Source: Pseudomaricurvus alcaniphilus
Lineage (GTDB): Bacteria > Pseudomonadota > Gammaproteobacteria > Pseudomonadales > Cellvibrionaceae
Assembly: GCF_011440395.1 (NCBI RefSeq)
Contig: NZ_JAAOIX010000003.1
Span: 310,001 to 374,000 of the forward strand
DNA: 64,000 nucleotides
Reading direction: 5' to 3'
Made by a program: the position numbers and the translations under genes. Each line of letters begins with the position of its first letter. The stretch's first letter is position 1. A model generated the notes under the pieces. The model was given only the letters and a program-made list of their open reading frames with translations, did not search any database and was not told the DNA's origin. Shown piece after piece: positions 44,554 to 53,900 of the stretch.

Positions 44554-46335
44554 ATGAAGAGAATTGTTAGAAAGTTTACCTCTGCGGGTAAAAGCAAAGG
44601 CTCGTTGCGAGCGACAGTCGATACCCTTTATGAATCCGGCGATACTGCGGTTTTATGGGGCTGGATATTGGTACAGGGCAGTCCTGCGGAACCTTCAGCT
44701 TCGCTCACAGATGTGGAAGGTAACCCGATTGACGTGCGCTTTGTCTGGGTGCATCGGCCAGATGTAGAGGCCGCGCTGAAACCGCAAGCCGACAGCGCTT
44801 ACTGTTCAGGTTTTATCGCCATTGCTGAAAGCCGCTCAAACCGCCTGGGCAAGCTGCATGTGGGCTCGGAATCCGTGGATATCAGCCAGCAGGCCTTTGT
44901 TATGGTGGACTCTATGGCGGCCATTATCGGATCCGTACCTGCGGCCAGTAGAGCCCGGGTGACGGAGGCATTGGAATACCTTGATGCCGATGATCCACAG
45001 GACGATGCGAATGAAGAAGTAAGCGAAGTATTCAGTGTTTGTGTGGATACAGTAGCGACCATCGTCGATAAGTACGTGTATCTCAATGGCTGGATTGCCG
45101 ATCCCGGCTCTGATATTGATTTGATTCAGGTAAAGCTCGACGACCAGGTGCTGGATATCACTAACCAGTTAATTCGCTACCCGCGCCACGACCTGCGGGA
45201 TATGGCCGCTGCCAAGGGTATGACCCACACGGAAATGGGATTTTTTTGTGTGGTGCCCTGTGCCGGGCCGGTGCGCACAGGCAGTTTCAGTTATGGCCGC
45301 AGACAGCATAAAAGCAGTCTCAAGAAACTGCCCCTGAAGTTTGGCTCCCTGCCGGCGGATGAGGTCAAGGCAACCCGCTTTTTATTGGCCCCGCTCAACG
45401 TCTACAGCGAATCCTTTGCTACCCGGGCAGCACCGTTACTGGCCCAGGTGTTCGAAGCGATTTGGGAGCCGCGCCTGCAGAGCAGGCCAACCGGTGAGGT
45501 GCAGCAGTACGGCAAGCGGCCGGAGTCGCCAAAGACATCGGTGATTATTCCCATCTATGGGCGCTACGATTTTATCCAGCACCAGTTATTGCATTTTTCC
45601 AGCGACAAGGATTTTGCCAATACCGAAATCATCTACGTGCTGGATGATCCGTCCAAAGCGCGAGAGTTCTTTATTGCCTGCAACGGTGCCTTCCAAACCT
45701 TTGGCCAGGCTTTTACCACTGTTTACTGTGGCCGCAACCTGGGCTACGCCGGCGCCAATAATCTCGGTGTGGAGCAGGCCCGTGGCGAGTTCGTACTGTT
45801 GTTGAACTCGGACATTATTCCGCGGGAAAAGGGCTGGCTTTCGAAAATGCTGGCCAAGTTTACCACCCTCGACGCGGTGGGGATCCTGGGCGGTAAGCTG
45901 GTCTATGAAGACAATTCCATCCAGCATATGGGTATGCGCTTCCAGGAAGACAGCTTTTACCCCGGTGTCTGGATGAACTATCACCCCTATAAAGGCTTTC
46001 CCGAGAGTTTGGCACCGGCGTTTACCAGCCAGGAGGTGGAGTCGGTTACCGGGGCTTGCATGCTTATGAAAACCGAGGTGTATCGTCAGGTCGGAGGGTT
46101 TGATACTCATTACCTGCTCGGTGATTTTGAGGATTCTGACCTGTGTATGAAAGTGCGCCAACAAGGCCTGAAGATATACGCCGACGGTGAAAACTGCCTC
46201 TATCACCTGGAGCGCCAGTCGCAGAACCTGGTGGACGCGGGCGACTGGAAGTTCAAATTGACCTTGATGAACGGTATGCGGCAAAAGAAAAAGTGGGACC
46301 AGCAAATTAAGGATTTGAAGAATGAGCTTAACTGA
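44554..46335 (+). CDS. GT2-family glycosyltransferase with N-terminal accessory modules
   Basis: A 593-residue protein. Two N-terminal modules (about 20-110 and 150-240, YESGDTAVLWGWIL, VYLNGWIADPGSD) resemble the 'GW' modules of the giant glycosyltransferase. The GT2 catalytic domain (about 325-560) shows TSVIIPIYGRYDFIQ, NLGYAGANNLGVEQARGEF, LLLNSDIIP (metal-binding N-S-D) and DFEDSDLCMKVRQQG. The C-terminal 14 bases overlap the next gene. ATG 44554 is chosen; GTG 44542 is possible. Confidence 0.88.
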   Translation: MKRIVRKFTSAGKSKGSLRATVDTLYESGDTAVLWGWILVQGSPAEPSASLTDVEGNPIDVRFVWVHRPDVEAALKPQADSAYCSGFIAIAESRSNRLGKLHVGSESVDISQQAFVMVDSMAAIIGSVPAASRARVTEALEYLDADDPQDDANEEVSEVFSVCVDTVATIVDKYVYLNGWIADPGSDIDLIQVKLDDQVLDITNQLIRYPRHDLRDMAAAKGMTHTEMGFFCVVPCAGPVRTGSFSYGRRQHKSSLKKLPLKFGSLPADEVKATRFLLAPLNVYSESFATRAAPLLAQVFEAIWEPRLQSRPTGEVQQYGKRPESPKTSVIIPIYGRYDFIQHQLLHFSSDKDFANTEIIYVLDDPSKAREFFIACNGAFQTFGQAFTTVYCGRNLGYAGANNLGVEQARGEFVLLLNSDIIPREKGWLSKMLAKFTTLDAVGILGGKLVYEDNSIQHMGMRFQEDSFYPGVWMNYHPYKGFPESLAPAFTSQEVESVTGACMLMKTEVYRQVGGFDTHYLLGDFEDSDLCMKVRQQGLKIYADGENCLYHLERQSQNLVDAGDWKFKLTLMNGMRQKKKWDQQIKDLKNELN

Positions 46336-47593
46336 TAAGAGAATCCTGATTGTCTCCCACGGCCACCCGGACTTTAACAAGGGCGGGGCGGAACTGGCGG
46401 CCTACAATATGTACCAGGCATTGCGCCGGCAGGGGGTAGACGCCTGGTTCCTGGCTCGTACGGATTTGATGCCCCACGGCGGCGCGGCCTTTTCCACCCG
46501 CGGCGATGAGCGGGAAATATTGTTCCACACCACTATGGACGACTTTTTCCTGTTCTCTAATATCAATACTCGCCACCTGTGGGCCGATTTCAGGGAGCTG
46601 TTGCAGCGTATCCAGCCAGATGTGGTGCATTTTCATCACTACATTCACTTTGGTATCGAAGCCCTCAAGATCGTCAAGACCACGCTGCCAGCCAGCCGCC
46701 TGGTGTTGACCCTGCACGAATACCTGGCCATTTGCCGCAACGGCGGGCAGATGATCACTACCGATACCAAGCCCAAACTCTGTTACGGCGCCAGCACCAC
46801 CGATTGCCATCGCTGTTTTCCCAAGCATTCGCCGGCGGATTTTTATTTGCGCGAGCGATACCTGAAAGCGTTCTTTGGGCTGGTGGATGCGTTTGTATCG
46901 CCGTCACAGTTTCTCAAGCAGCGCTATGTGGATTGGGGTATACCGGCGGATGCGATTACCGTGATCGAGAACGGCCAACCGCCGGTCAGTAAGCCGGCGT
47001 TCCGCTACCCGGTGGCGACTGAGGGCAAGGTGCACTTGGCGTATTTTGGCCAGATCAACCCCTTCAAGGGCTTGCACGTGCTGTTCTCCGCGCTGGATTT
47101 CCTGCCGAAGAAATTGCGTAAAAAGCTGCATATCGATGTGCACGGTGCGAATCTGGAGTCGCAGGAATCCAGCTACCAGAAGGAGTTGATGACTCTGTTT
47201 AAAAAGAACAAGGACATCATCGACTTTCACGGCCGCTACGAAGCCAGGGAGCTGTTCGACATCATGAAAGACGTGGATTGGGTGGTGATGACCTCGATCT
47301 GGTGGGAAAATTCACCGATGGTGATTCAGGAGGCCTTCAACTACGGTCGCCCGCTGCTGGTCAGTGATATCGGCGGCATGGCGGAAAAAGTTGAGGATGG
47401 CCGCACCGGCTTGCACTTCCGCGCGGGCAAGCCGGCGTCGCTGGCCCACGCCCTGGAAAAGATCATCAACAACCCGACCCTGCGCGATGAATTCGCGGCT
47501 AATATTACCCCGCCCCTGAGTATTGACGACTGCTTGCAGCGGCACCTGCCACTCTATGAGCAGCGTCCGGCAAGCGCGGAAGTCATTGTTTAA
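46322..47593 (+). CDS. GT4-family glycosyltransferase
   Basis: A 423-residue GT-B fold enzyme. The N-terminal donor/acceptor half starts ILIVSHGHPDFNKGGAELAA, typical of GT4. The C-terminal nucleotide-sugar domain has LAYFGQINPFKGLHVLFSAL and SIWWENSPMVIQEAF (E-x7-E-type motif), then GRPLLVSDIGGMAE. A Cys-rich loop (CRNGG..CYGAS..CHRCF) sits near residue 138-165. Overlaps the GT2 gene by 14 bases, so translation is coupled. Confidence 0.92.
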   Translation: MSLTDKRILIVSHGHPDFNKGGAELAAYNMYQALRRQGVDAWFLARTDLMPHGGAAFSTRGDEREILFHTTMDDFFLFSNINTRHLWADFRELLQRIQPDVVHFHHYIHFGIEALKIVKTTLPASRLVLTLHEYLAICRNGGQMITTDTKPKLCYGASTTDCHRCFPKHSPADFYLRERYLKAFFGLVDAFVSPSQFLKQRYVDWGIPADAITVIENGQPPVSKPAFRYPVATEGKVHLAYFGQINPFKGLHVLFSALDFLPKKLRKKLHIDVHGANLESQESSYQKELMTLFKKNKDIIDFHGRYEARELFDIMKDVDWVVMTSIWWENSPMVIQEAFNYGRPLLVSDIGGMAEKVEDGRTGLHFRAGKPASLAHALEKIINNPTLRDEFAANITPPLSIDDCLQRHLPLYEQRPASAEVIV

Positions 47594-47614
47594 CGAAAAT
47601 TTGAGGTTTATCAA

Positions 47615-48757
47615 TTGGATTCCACGCAAGTAGCAGAGAAAAATGTTTTTGTGGTCGGCAGTGTTGGCCGGGTGGATGGTTGGCCATTTATGGCGACCAA
47701 TGAAGCATTCAAGAAAACCGGCAATACCGGTAACCTGGCTTTTTTTACCGCGGTCCAGCGTCATTTGGAAAGCTACACTAACATCGACTTTCACAGCCGT
47801 GTCGGGGCCAGTGGTGATGTGGCGGTAATTCCCTGCGCCAATCATATCGGTGAGCACGCTGGCAATCGCGCCCGCTATGAGTTTTGCAATGACTTTCCCG
47901 GGTCGGTTGTGGCCATCGGCCTGGGGGCGCAGATGGCACTGGGTGGCAAGGCGCCAAAATTGTCCAACGATACGTTGGCATTTATGGAAGCGCTGGCCAG
48001 CAAGAGTGCCACTGGCGCCGCCAATATCGCCGTGCGAGGCGAATCCACCCGTCAGGTATTCGAAAAGTACGGTCTGGAAAAGTCAGTCACTGTATTAGGC
48101 TGCCCGTCGCTGTTTCTGAACCCGCGCCGGGATCTGGGGCGTTACATCCAGGGGCGGATCAATCCGGAGCCGAAAAAAATTGCTATCGCTGCCGGGTCAC
48201 CCAATCCCCAGGGCAAGTACGGTACCACTGAGAAGAAGTTGGTGCGTTTGCTGGAGAAGCACAGTGGCCAGTACATCGTGCAGCACCCCATCAATTCTAT
48301 CAAGCTGGCGCGCGGTGAAGCCGGTCAAGTGCCGGAACCTTTTATTGAAAAGTATCGCGATGCCATCAAGCCGGCCATGCCGCTGAATCGCTTTACCCGC
48401 TGGTTTGAGCGCCGCTCCAGGGCCTTTTTCGATATCGACAGTTGGATCGATTTTCTCAGTGGTTATGATCTGCTGGTGGGCACCCGTATCCACGGCTGCA
48501 TGATGGCGATTCAGGCCGGCAAGCCTGCTTTGTGCCTGGTGCACGACAGTCGCACCAAGGAAATGTGCCAGACCATGAAAATTCCGTTCCTCGAGATTGG
48601 CAAGGATGACCTGAGCTGCCTGGACAACGGCGATTTTGGCTTTCTGGCGGAATACGACTGGGCCGGGTTCGATGCCAACAGGGAGGCGATCAGAGCTCGC
48701 TACATTGAGTTTCTGCAAACAAATCAAGTGCCTGCATCTCCTTACCTGGCGTCTTGA
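47615..48757 (+). CDS. Polysaccharide pyruvyl transferase-family protein
   Basis: A 380-residue protein. GNTGNLAFFTAV near the start, VVAIGLGAQMALGG around 90, IAVRGESTRQVFEKYG, VTVLGCPSLFLNP and GYDLLVGTRIHGCMMAIQAGKPALCL near 285-310 are the series expected for the PS_pyruv_trans family, which transfers pyruvate from PEP onto sugars as a ketal. The reading starts at TTG 47615, eight bases after GAGG; no ATG exists until about residue 26. It follows the GT4 gene by 21 bases. Confidence 0.82.
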   Translation: MDSTQVAEKNVFVVGSVGRVDGWPFMATNEAFKKTGNTGNLAFFTAVQRHLESYTNIDFHSRVGASGDVAVIPCANHIGEHAGNRARYEFCNDFPGSVVAIGLGAQMALGGKAPKLSNDTLAFMEALASKSATGAANIAVRGESTRQVFEKYGLEKSVTVLGCPSLFLNPRRDLGRYIQGRINPEPKKIAIAAGSPNPQGKYGTTEKKLVRLLEKHSGQYIVQHPINSIKLARGEAGQVPEPFIEKYRDAIKPAMPLNRFTRWFERRSRAFFDIDSWIDFLSGYDLLVGTRIHGCMMAIQAGKPALCLVHDSRTKEMCQTMKIPFLEIGKDDLSCLDNGDFGFLAEYDWAGFDANREAIRARYIEFLQTNQVPASPYLAS

Positions 48758-48808
48758 GCGCTTGTTTCTTGTGGGGTGATGACCGGTTTTTCAAGTTAAG
48801 AGTTTGTT

Positions 48809-50512
48809 ATGACCAACAGCCCTGTCGGCCAGCCCGTCATTGTTTGCACCGGCTTTCATCGCAGCGCCACCTCCGCTGTCGCCCGTTACTTGAACCGTGC
48901 CGGATTAAATATGGGCAACCACCTGATGGGGGCCGATATTTCCAATCCGGGTGGTCATTTTGAAGATTGGCCAGTGGTGAAGCTGCACGATGCAGCATTG
49001 CTGGAGTCTGGTGCCGACTGGCAATACCAGGGGAACGAGGCTCTGTTGGCATTGCCAACAGACTCAATCGCTGGTTATGTGGCCGTTCGCGACCAGGGTG
49101 AGAAAGCCTGGGGATTTAAAGACCCCAGGACGATGCTTTATCTCGATAGTTGGGATAAGGCTCTCGGTTCAAGAGGGCGCTACCTTTTTGTAATCAGGCA
49201 CTGGGCCGAGTGTATCGAGTCACTGTTGCAGCGACATAGTCGGCCACTGGCTTACAATGAATTTTCCCGGCGTAGCTGTCGCTTGCACGCCGCATTTTGG
49301 TCTCAGCCGGACCTGGCCGCCAGGATGTGGCTGGCCTATAACCGCAAATTGTTAGAATTTTTAGAGCGACAACACAGTAACAGAATGGTCCTGACTCACA
49401 GAGCTGTTCTGGCAAAGCATCCCTTGATAGCCAGCGTGAATGAAAAGTTTAATATGGCGCTGGACGCTACGGTTGATTCGCCTGTCAATACCAAATTGGT
49501 CACCGCCAGTGTTGCCGATTCTATCCATGACTCCCTGTCCGAGTCGTTGCGTGTTCAGCTGGATGCCATTTGGCAGCAATTGTTAGAGTATGCTGACTTT
49601 CAGGCGGAAGACGAAAATGTTCGCTACTACAAACAAGGGAAAAGTGATCAGCTGCTTTTAAAACAAGTGCAGGGGTTTATTCCTGAAGCCATCGATAACA
49701 AAAGTACAGCAGCTACCACCGCCGTGGGATCCATTGAGGATGATTTCGTTAATCGATTGGCCAGTGCTATTGGCGAGGATGTTTTCGCGCAGTTGTTAAA
49801 ATGGGCAACCAGAAAGGGGCTTCGAGCCGATCGTGAACTTGGTTCACACCTTGTCAATCATGTTGATACACACTTGCCGTTGGTCTCAAAATCCTGCCAG
49901 GCGCTAGCGGATTATCTGTACTTCTCGGACCTGCACAGCCTGGCACTGGAGAGCTATAAACACGCAGTTTTGATCAACAAACCCAATGGCCAATTGTACG
50001 CATCCATTGGTAAATGTTATTTGAAATTGAAAGATATAAAACTCGCCCAATGCTTTTTCGACAAGGCCATTCAGTTTAACCCAAAGAATGCCATGTTTTA
50101 TTGTCACAAGGCGTTGTTGCTTGATGAGTTGGGTCAGCGGGAAGAGTCCGTGGTGCTCTATCAGCAGGCGCTTGCACTGGCGCCAACTGACAAGCGTATT
50201 GTCAAGGTCGTGGCAGCTGCGCTGGAACAAATGGGCAATATCGAAGGGGCATTGGCGGCAATGGCCCCCATAGCCGAACGCAAGGAAGCAGATGTTCAAA
50301 AATTATACGTAAAGTTGCTGTTGGCCAGTGATGTAGAGGCAGGCAAGAAAGCTTATTTTTCCATGGTTAGCACGGCTCTCAAAAGCGTCAATCAGGCTCA
50401 ATTTTTGGCGCCTGTGTTTGCGTTTGTGGGATCTGCGGCTGCGGAGCAGGATCTGTTGTCCCGAATTGAAAAGCACTGGCGAGCGCTGGAAAAAGAGCAA
50501 AAGCAGGATTAG
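48809..50512 (+). CDS. Sulfotransferase-like domain fused to TPR repeats
   Basis: A 567-residue protein. Residues about 8-250 form a sulfotransferase-like domain: VIVCTGFHRSATSAVARYL (5'-loop, Arg18-Ser-Ala-Thr-Ser22), GFKDPRTMLYL and YLFVIRHWAECIESL (3'-motif). Residues about 360-540 are TPR helices (LYASIGKCYLKLKDIKLAQC, AMFYCHKALLLDELGQREES). The fusion suggests that the TPR part binds a protein partner or scaffold, possibly the polymer machinery. It ends the polysaccharide locus. The substrate is unknown. Confidence 0.78.
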   Translation: MTNSPVGQPVIVCTGFHRSATSAVARYLNRAGLNMGNHLMGADISNPGGHFEDWPVVKLHDAALLESGADWQYQGNEALLALPTDSIAGYVAVRDQGEKAWGFKDPRTMLYLDSWDKALGSRGRYLFVIRHWAECIESLLQRHSRPLAYNEFSRRSCRLHAAFWSQPDLAARMWLAYNRKLLEFLERQHSNRMVLTHRAVLAKHPLIASVNEKFNMALDATVDSPVNTKLVTASVADSIHDSLSESLRVQLDAIWQQLLEYADFQAEDENVRYYKQGKSDQLLLKQVQGFIPEAIDNKSTAATTAVGSIEDDFVNRLASAIGEDVFAQLLKWATRKGLRADRELGSHLVNHVDTHLPLVSKSCQALADYLYFSDLHSLALESYKHAVLINKPNGQLYASIGKCYLKLKDIKLAQCFFDKAIQFNPKNAMFYCHKALLLDELGQREESVVLYQQALALAPTDKRIVKVVAAALEQMGNIEGALAAMAPIAERKEADVQKLYVKLLLASDVEAGKKAYFSMVSTALKSVNQAQFLAPVFAFVGSAAAEQDLLSRIEKHWRALEKEQKQD

Positions 50513-50921
50513 ATTCAGGGTTTGGAGCGGGGTGGGTGCCACAGGCTTGTAGTAGCGCTGATTTAGCCTGCCTGAGATTTTCAAAGTTAATTTAATTCTC
50601 GAGGTGTACAGTCAGATCGGTTTCGACCATTTGACGTCATTAACATTTTATTCCTTGGCTGGCCGCATATTTTGACCTGATACCTCGGTTTTTTATTGCA
50701 TTCCTGTGACGAGCATCTAAAAGACCTAATCCTATATTCCACATCAATCTTTTTCTATTCGCTTAAATCGTGATTTACTCTAACGGTTTAATGGTGTCTC
50801 CTCGAAAATAACTCCGTTGGTCAATGGCTAGTCCGTGCAACTTGTCAGGTTTATTTTCACTGACGCAAATGTTTTACCGCTCGTCATGCAGCATTGATAT
50901 AAACGCAGAAGGAATTGTGTA
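50513..50921. other. 409-bp AT-rich spacer before the first giant secreted-protein gene
   Basis: No gene, hairpin or clear repeat is seen. TTGACC (50672-50677) with tattgc 16 bases on is only a weak promoter candidate. The distance and composition suggest the giant protein gene has its own promoter and regulation. Confidence 0.5.
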
Positions 50922-53900
50922 ATGATCTCGCTCACTTTCATAGGCTTACGCAGGTTGCTCAAGCCATTTTTCAAACAGTTTTTTCTCCTCTCATTTTTCG
51001 CTCTGGTCGCCAATTTCGCGTTAGCGTTGAATATCGTCGCGACGGTGGATGTCGACCAAAAGGGCTCGGATTTTCACTATTACAAGATTCTGGTGTCCAA
51101 TACCGATTCGGTGACGCGCAGCGATGTCACGGTCACCACCAATGTGCCGGCGGGCCTGCGATTTTATTACACTTATTCACGGCCTGTGGCGAGTGGTTGC
51201 GGCACCAGTTATTGCGATGGTGCCGATATCCCAAGCTGGGATTTGGGCGACCTGGCGCCAGGTGATTCACAGATGATCATCGTGCCGGCGCAGCGCAGCG
51301 GGGCAACGGACGGGCAGTCGTTCACCTTTGACGCGTCGGTAACATACGCCGGATTGGGCTCGCCGCTTACAGATTCGGTAACCACCCAGTACGACACTAC
51401 CACCCCGATTGAGCTATCTATTGACGCGGTCAAACAGACCGTCGATGCCGGCAGTGACGTCCAGTACCAGGTGAGCTACGGTAATATCGGCAACGCCAGC
51501 CTTACTGCAACAGAAGTGGCGGCGGATATACCGGCCGGCACGACACTGGTTTCGGCCTCGGATGGCGGCACCCAGGTCGGCAGCCAGGTGGTGTGGGATA
51601 TTGGCATTCTCGGCGTGGGCAGTGGCAGCAAGCGATTTTTTACGGTGTCGATTCCGGACGGTGCCGAGGATGGGGAGATTTACTTAAGTAACGCGCAATT
51701 TACCGGTTCCGGCTCACTGGATGTGACTTCTACCGAATCCATTGTGGTCAACTCTGCAGCTGGCCTGACCCTGGATGTCACCCTGGCCAGTGATATTTCC
51801 AGTGGCAGTGGCGATTACCTCTATTATCGCTACGTGCTGTCGAATCGCAGCTCGGTGGACTTGGCCGACGTGGTTCTGAATACCATGGTCGCGGATAATA
51901 CCCGTTTCTACTACACCTATTCACTGCCAACGGCATCTAACTGCGGTACAAGTTACTGTGATCCCGGGGAGTGGAGTTCGCACGAGTACGACTCTCTGCC
52001 CGCGGGTGAATCGCGAGTTGTTATCGTACCGCTCAGCCGTGTTAATGCGGTCAATGGCGAGTTGCTCACCAGCCACGCGGTGGCCTCTGACAGCACCGGT
52101 AATTATCGCTTGGGCAGTCGAACATCCATCAATCACAGCAGCACCTCGACACTCGAGCTGTCCCTGTCTGCAGAAAAGCAGGTGGCGGCAACGGGTGAAG
52201 AAATTACCTATGAATTGAACTTCGGCAATATCAGCGGCAGTGCCTACCAGAACCTGGTATTGGAATTTGATATGCCGGCCGGTGCTACGCTGGTCAGTAC
52301 CACAGGCGGTGGCAGCGAGTCGGACGGGGTCGTGAGTTGGGACCTGGGTACCTTGAATACCGGTACTGGCAATAAGCGCATGCTAACGTTGACCCTGGCG
52401 GATACCCTGGAAGATGGCGATGTAGTCGTTACCACATCGCGCCTGCACACAGGTGGCCAGCGGCTAATCCAGTCCGCTGAGAGTGTGGTGGTACGCAATG
52501 ACGTCGGAATGACTCTCAGTGTAACGCTCGCCAGTGATATCAGCAGTTCAGGTGGCGACTTTCTCTATTATCGCTATGTTCTGGCCAATCACAGTTCCGT
52601 GGATTTGGCGGACGTTTCGCTGCGCACGATGGTGGCGCACCATACCCGTTTTTATTACACCTACAGCTTGCCCACGGCGAGTGGTTGTGGCACCAGCTAC
52701 TGTGATCCCGGAGTGGACTGGAGTGAACACAGTTATTCGTTGCTGCCTGCAGGGGAGTCTCGGGTCGTTATCGTTCCGGTAGACCGCGTCGGAGCTGTTG
52801 ACGGCGAAGTGCTGACCAGCCGTGCGGTGGCCTACGATGCCACCGACAGCTTCCGCCTGGGGGCACAGAGCTCGGTCAATTACGATAGTTCGCCGGCTCT
52901 GGAGCTGTCCCTATCGGCAGAGAAGCAGGTGGTGGATACCGCGGAGGAAATTACCTACGAATTGAACTTTGGCAATATCAGCGGCAGTGCCTATCAGAAC
53001 CTGGTGCTGGAATTTGATCTCCCGCCCGGCGCGTCGCTCGTGAGCGCAAGCGACGGTGGCAGTGAGTCCGACGGGGTTGTCAGCTGGAGCCTCGGCACCC
53101 TCAATACCGGCAGTGGCAACAAGCGCCTGGTCACCGTCGAATTGGCCGATACACTGGCCGATGGCGAGGTGGTGGTCACGGATGCACGGCTGCACACGGG
53201 AGGGCCGCGCTTGATCCAGTCGTCCGAAAGCGTGGTGGTGCGCAACGACGTCGGGCTGTCCCTGACAGTGACGCTGGCCAGCGACACCAGCAGCGCCAGC
53301 GGTGATTTTCTCTACTACCGTTATGTCCTGGCCAACCACAGTTCGGTGGATATGGCGGACGTTTCACTGCGTACCATGGTGGCGCACCATACCCGTTTTT
53401 ATTACACCTACAGCTTGCCTACGGCGGGCGGCTGCGGAAGCAGCTATTGCGATCCGGGGGTGGACTGGAGTGAGCACAGTTACGGTTTGCTACCGGCAGG
53501 GGAATCCCGGGTGGTAATCGTGCCGGTAGACCGCAATAGCGCTGTGGATGGCGAAGTTCTGACCAGCCGCGCCGTGGCCTACGATGCGACGGACAGCTTC
53601 CGCCTGGGGGCGCAGACTTCAGCCAATTATGATAGTACGGCGTCGCTGGAGTTGTCCCTCGCCGCCGACACACAAGTGGCAGCTACAGGTGCGGAAGTCC
53701 TCTATGAACTGAGCTTCGGCAATATCAGCAACAGCGCCTACCAGAATCTGGTGTTGGAGTATGACTTGCCGGCGGGAGCGACACTGGTCAATGCCTCCAA
53801 CGGTGGCACCTTGAGTGGCGGCGTGGTCAGCTGGGATCTGGGCACCTTAAACACCGGTGCGGCCAATAAACGTTATGTACGGGTAAGCTTGCCGGGCGGT

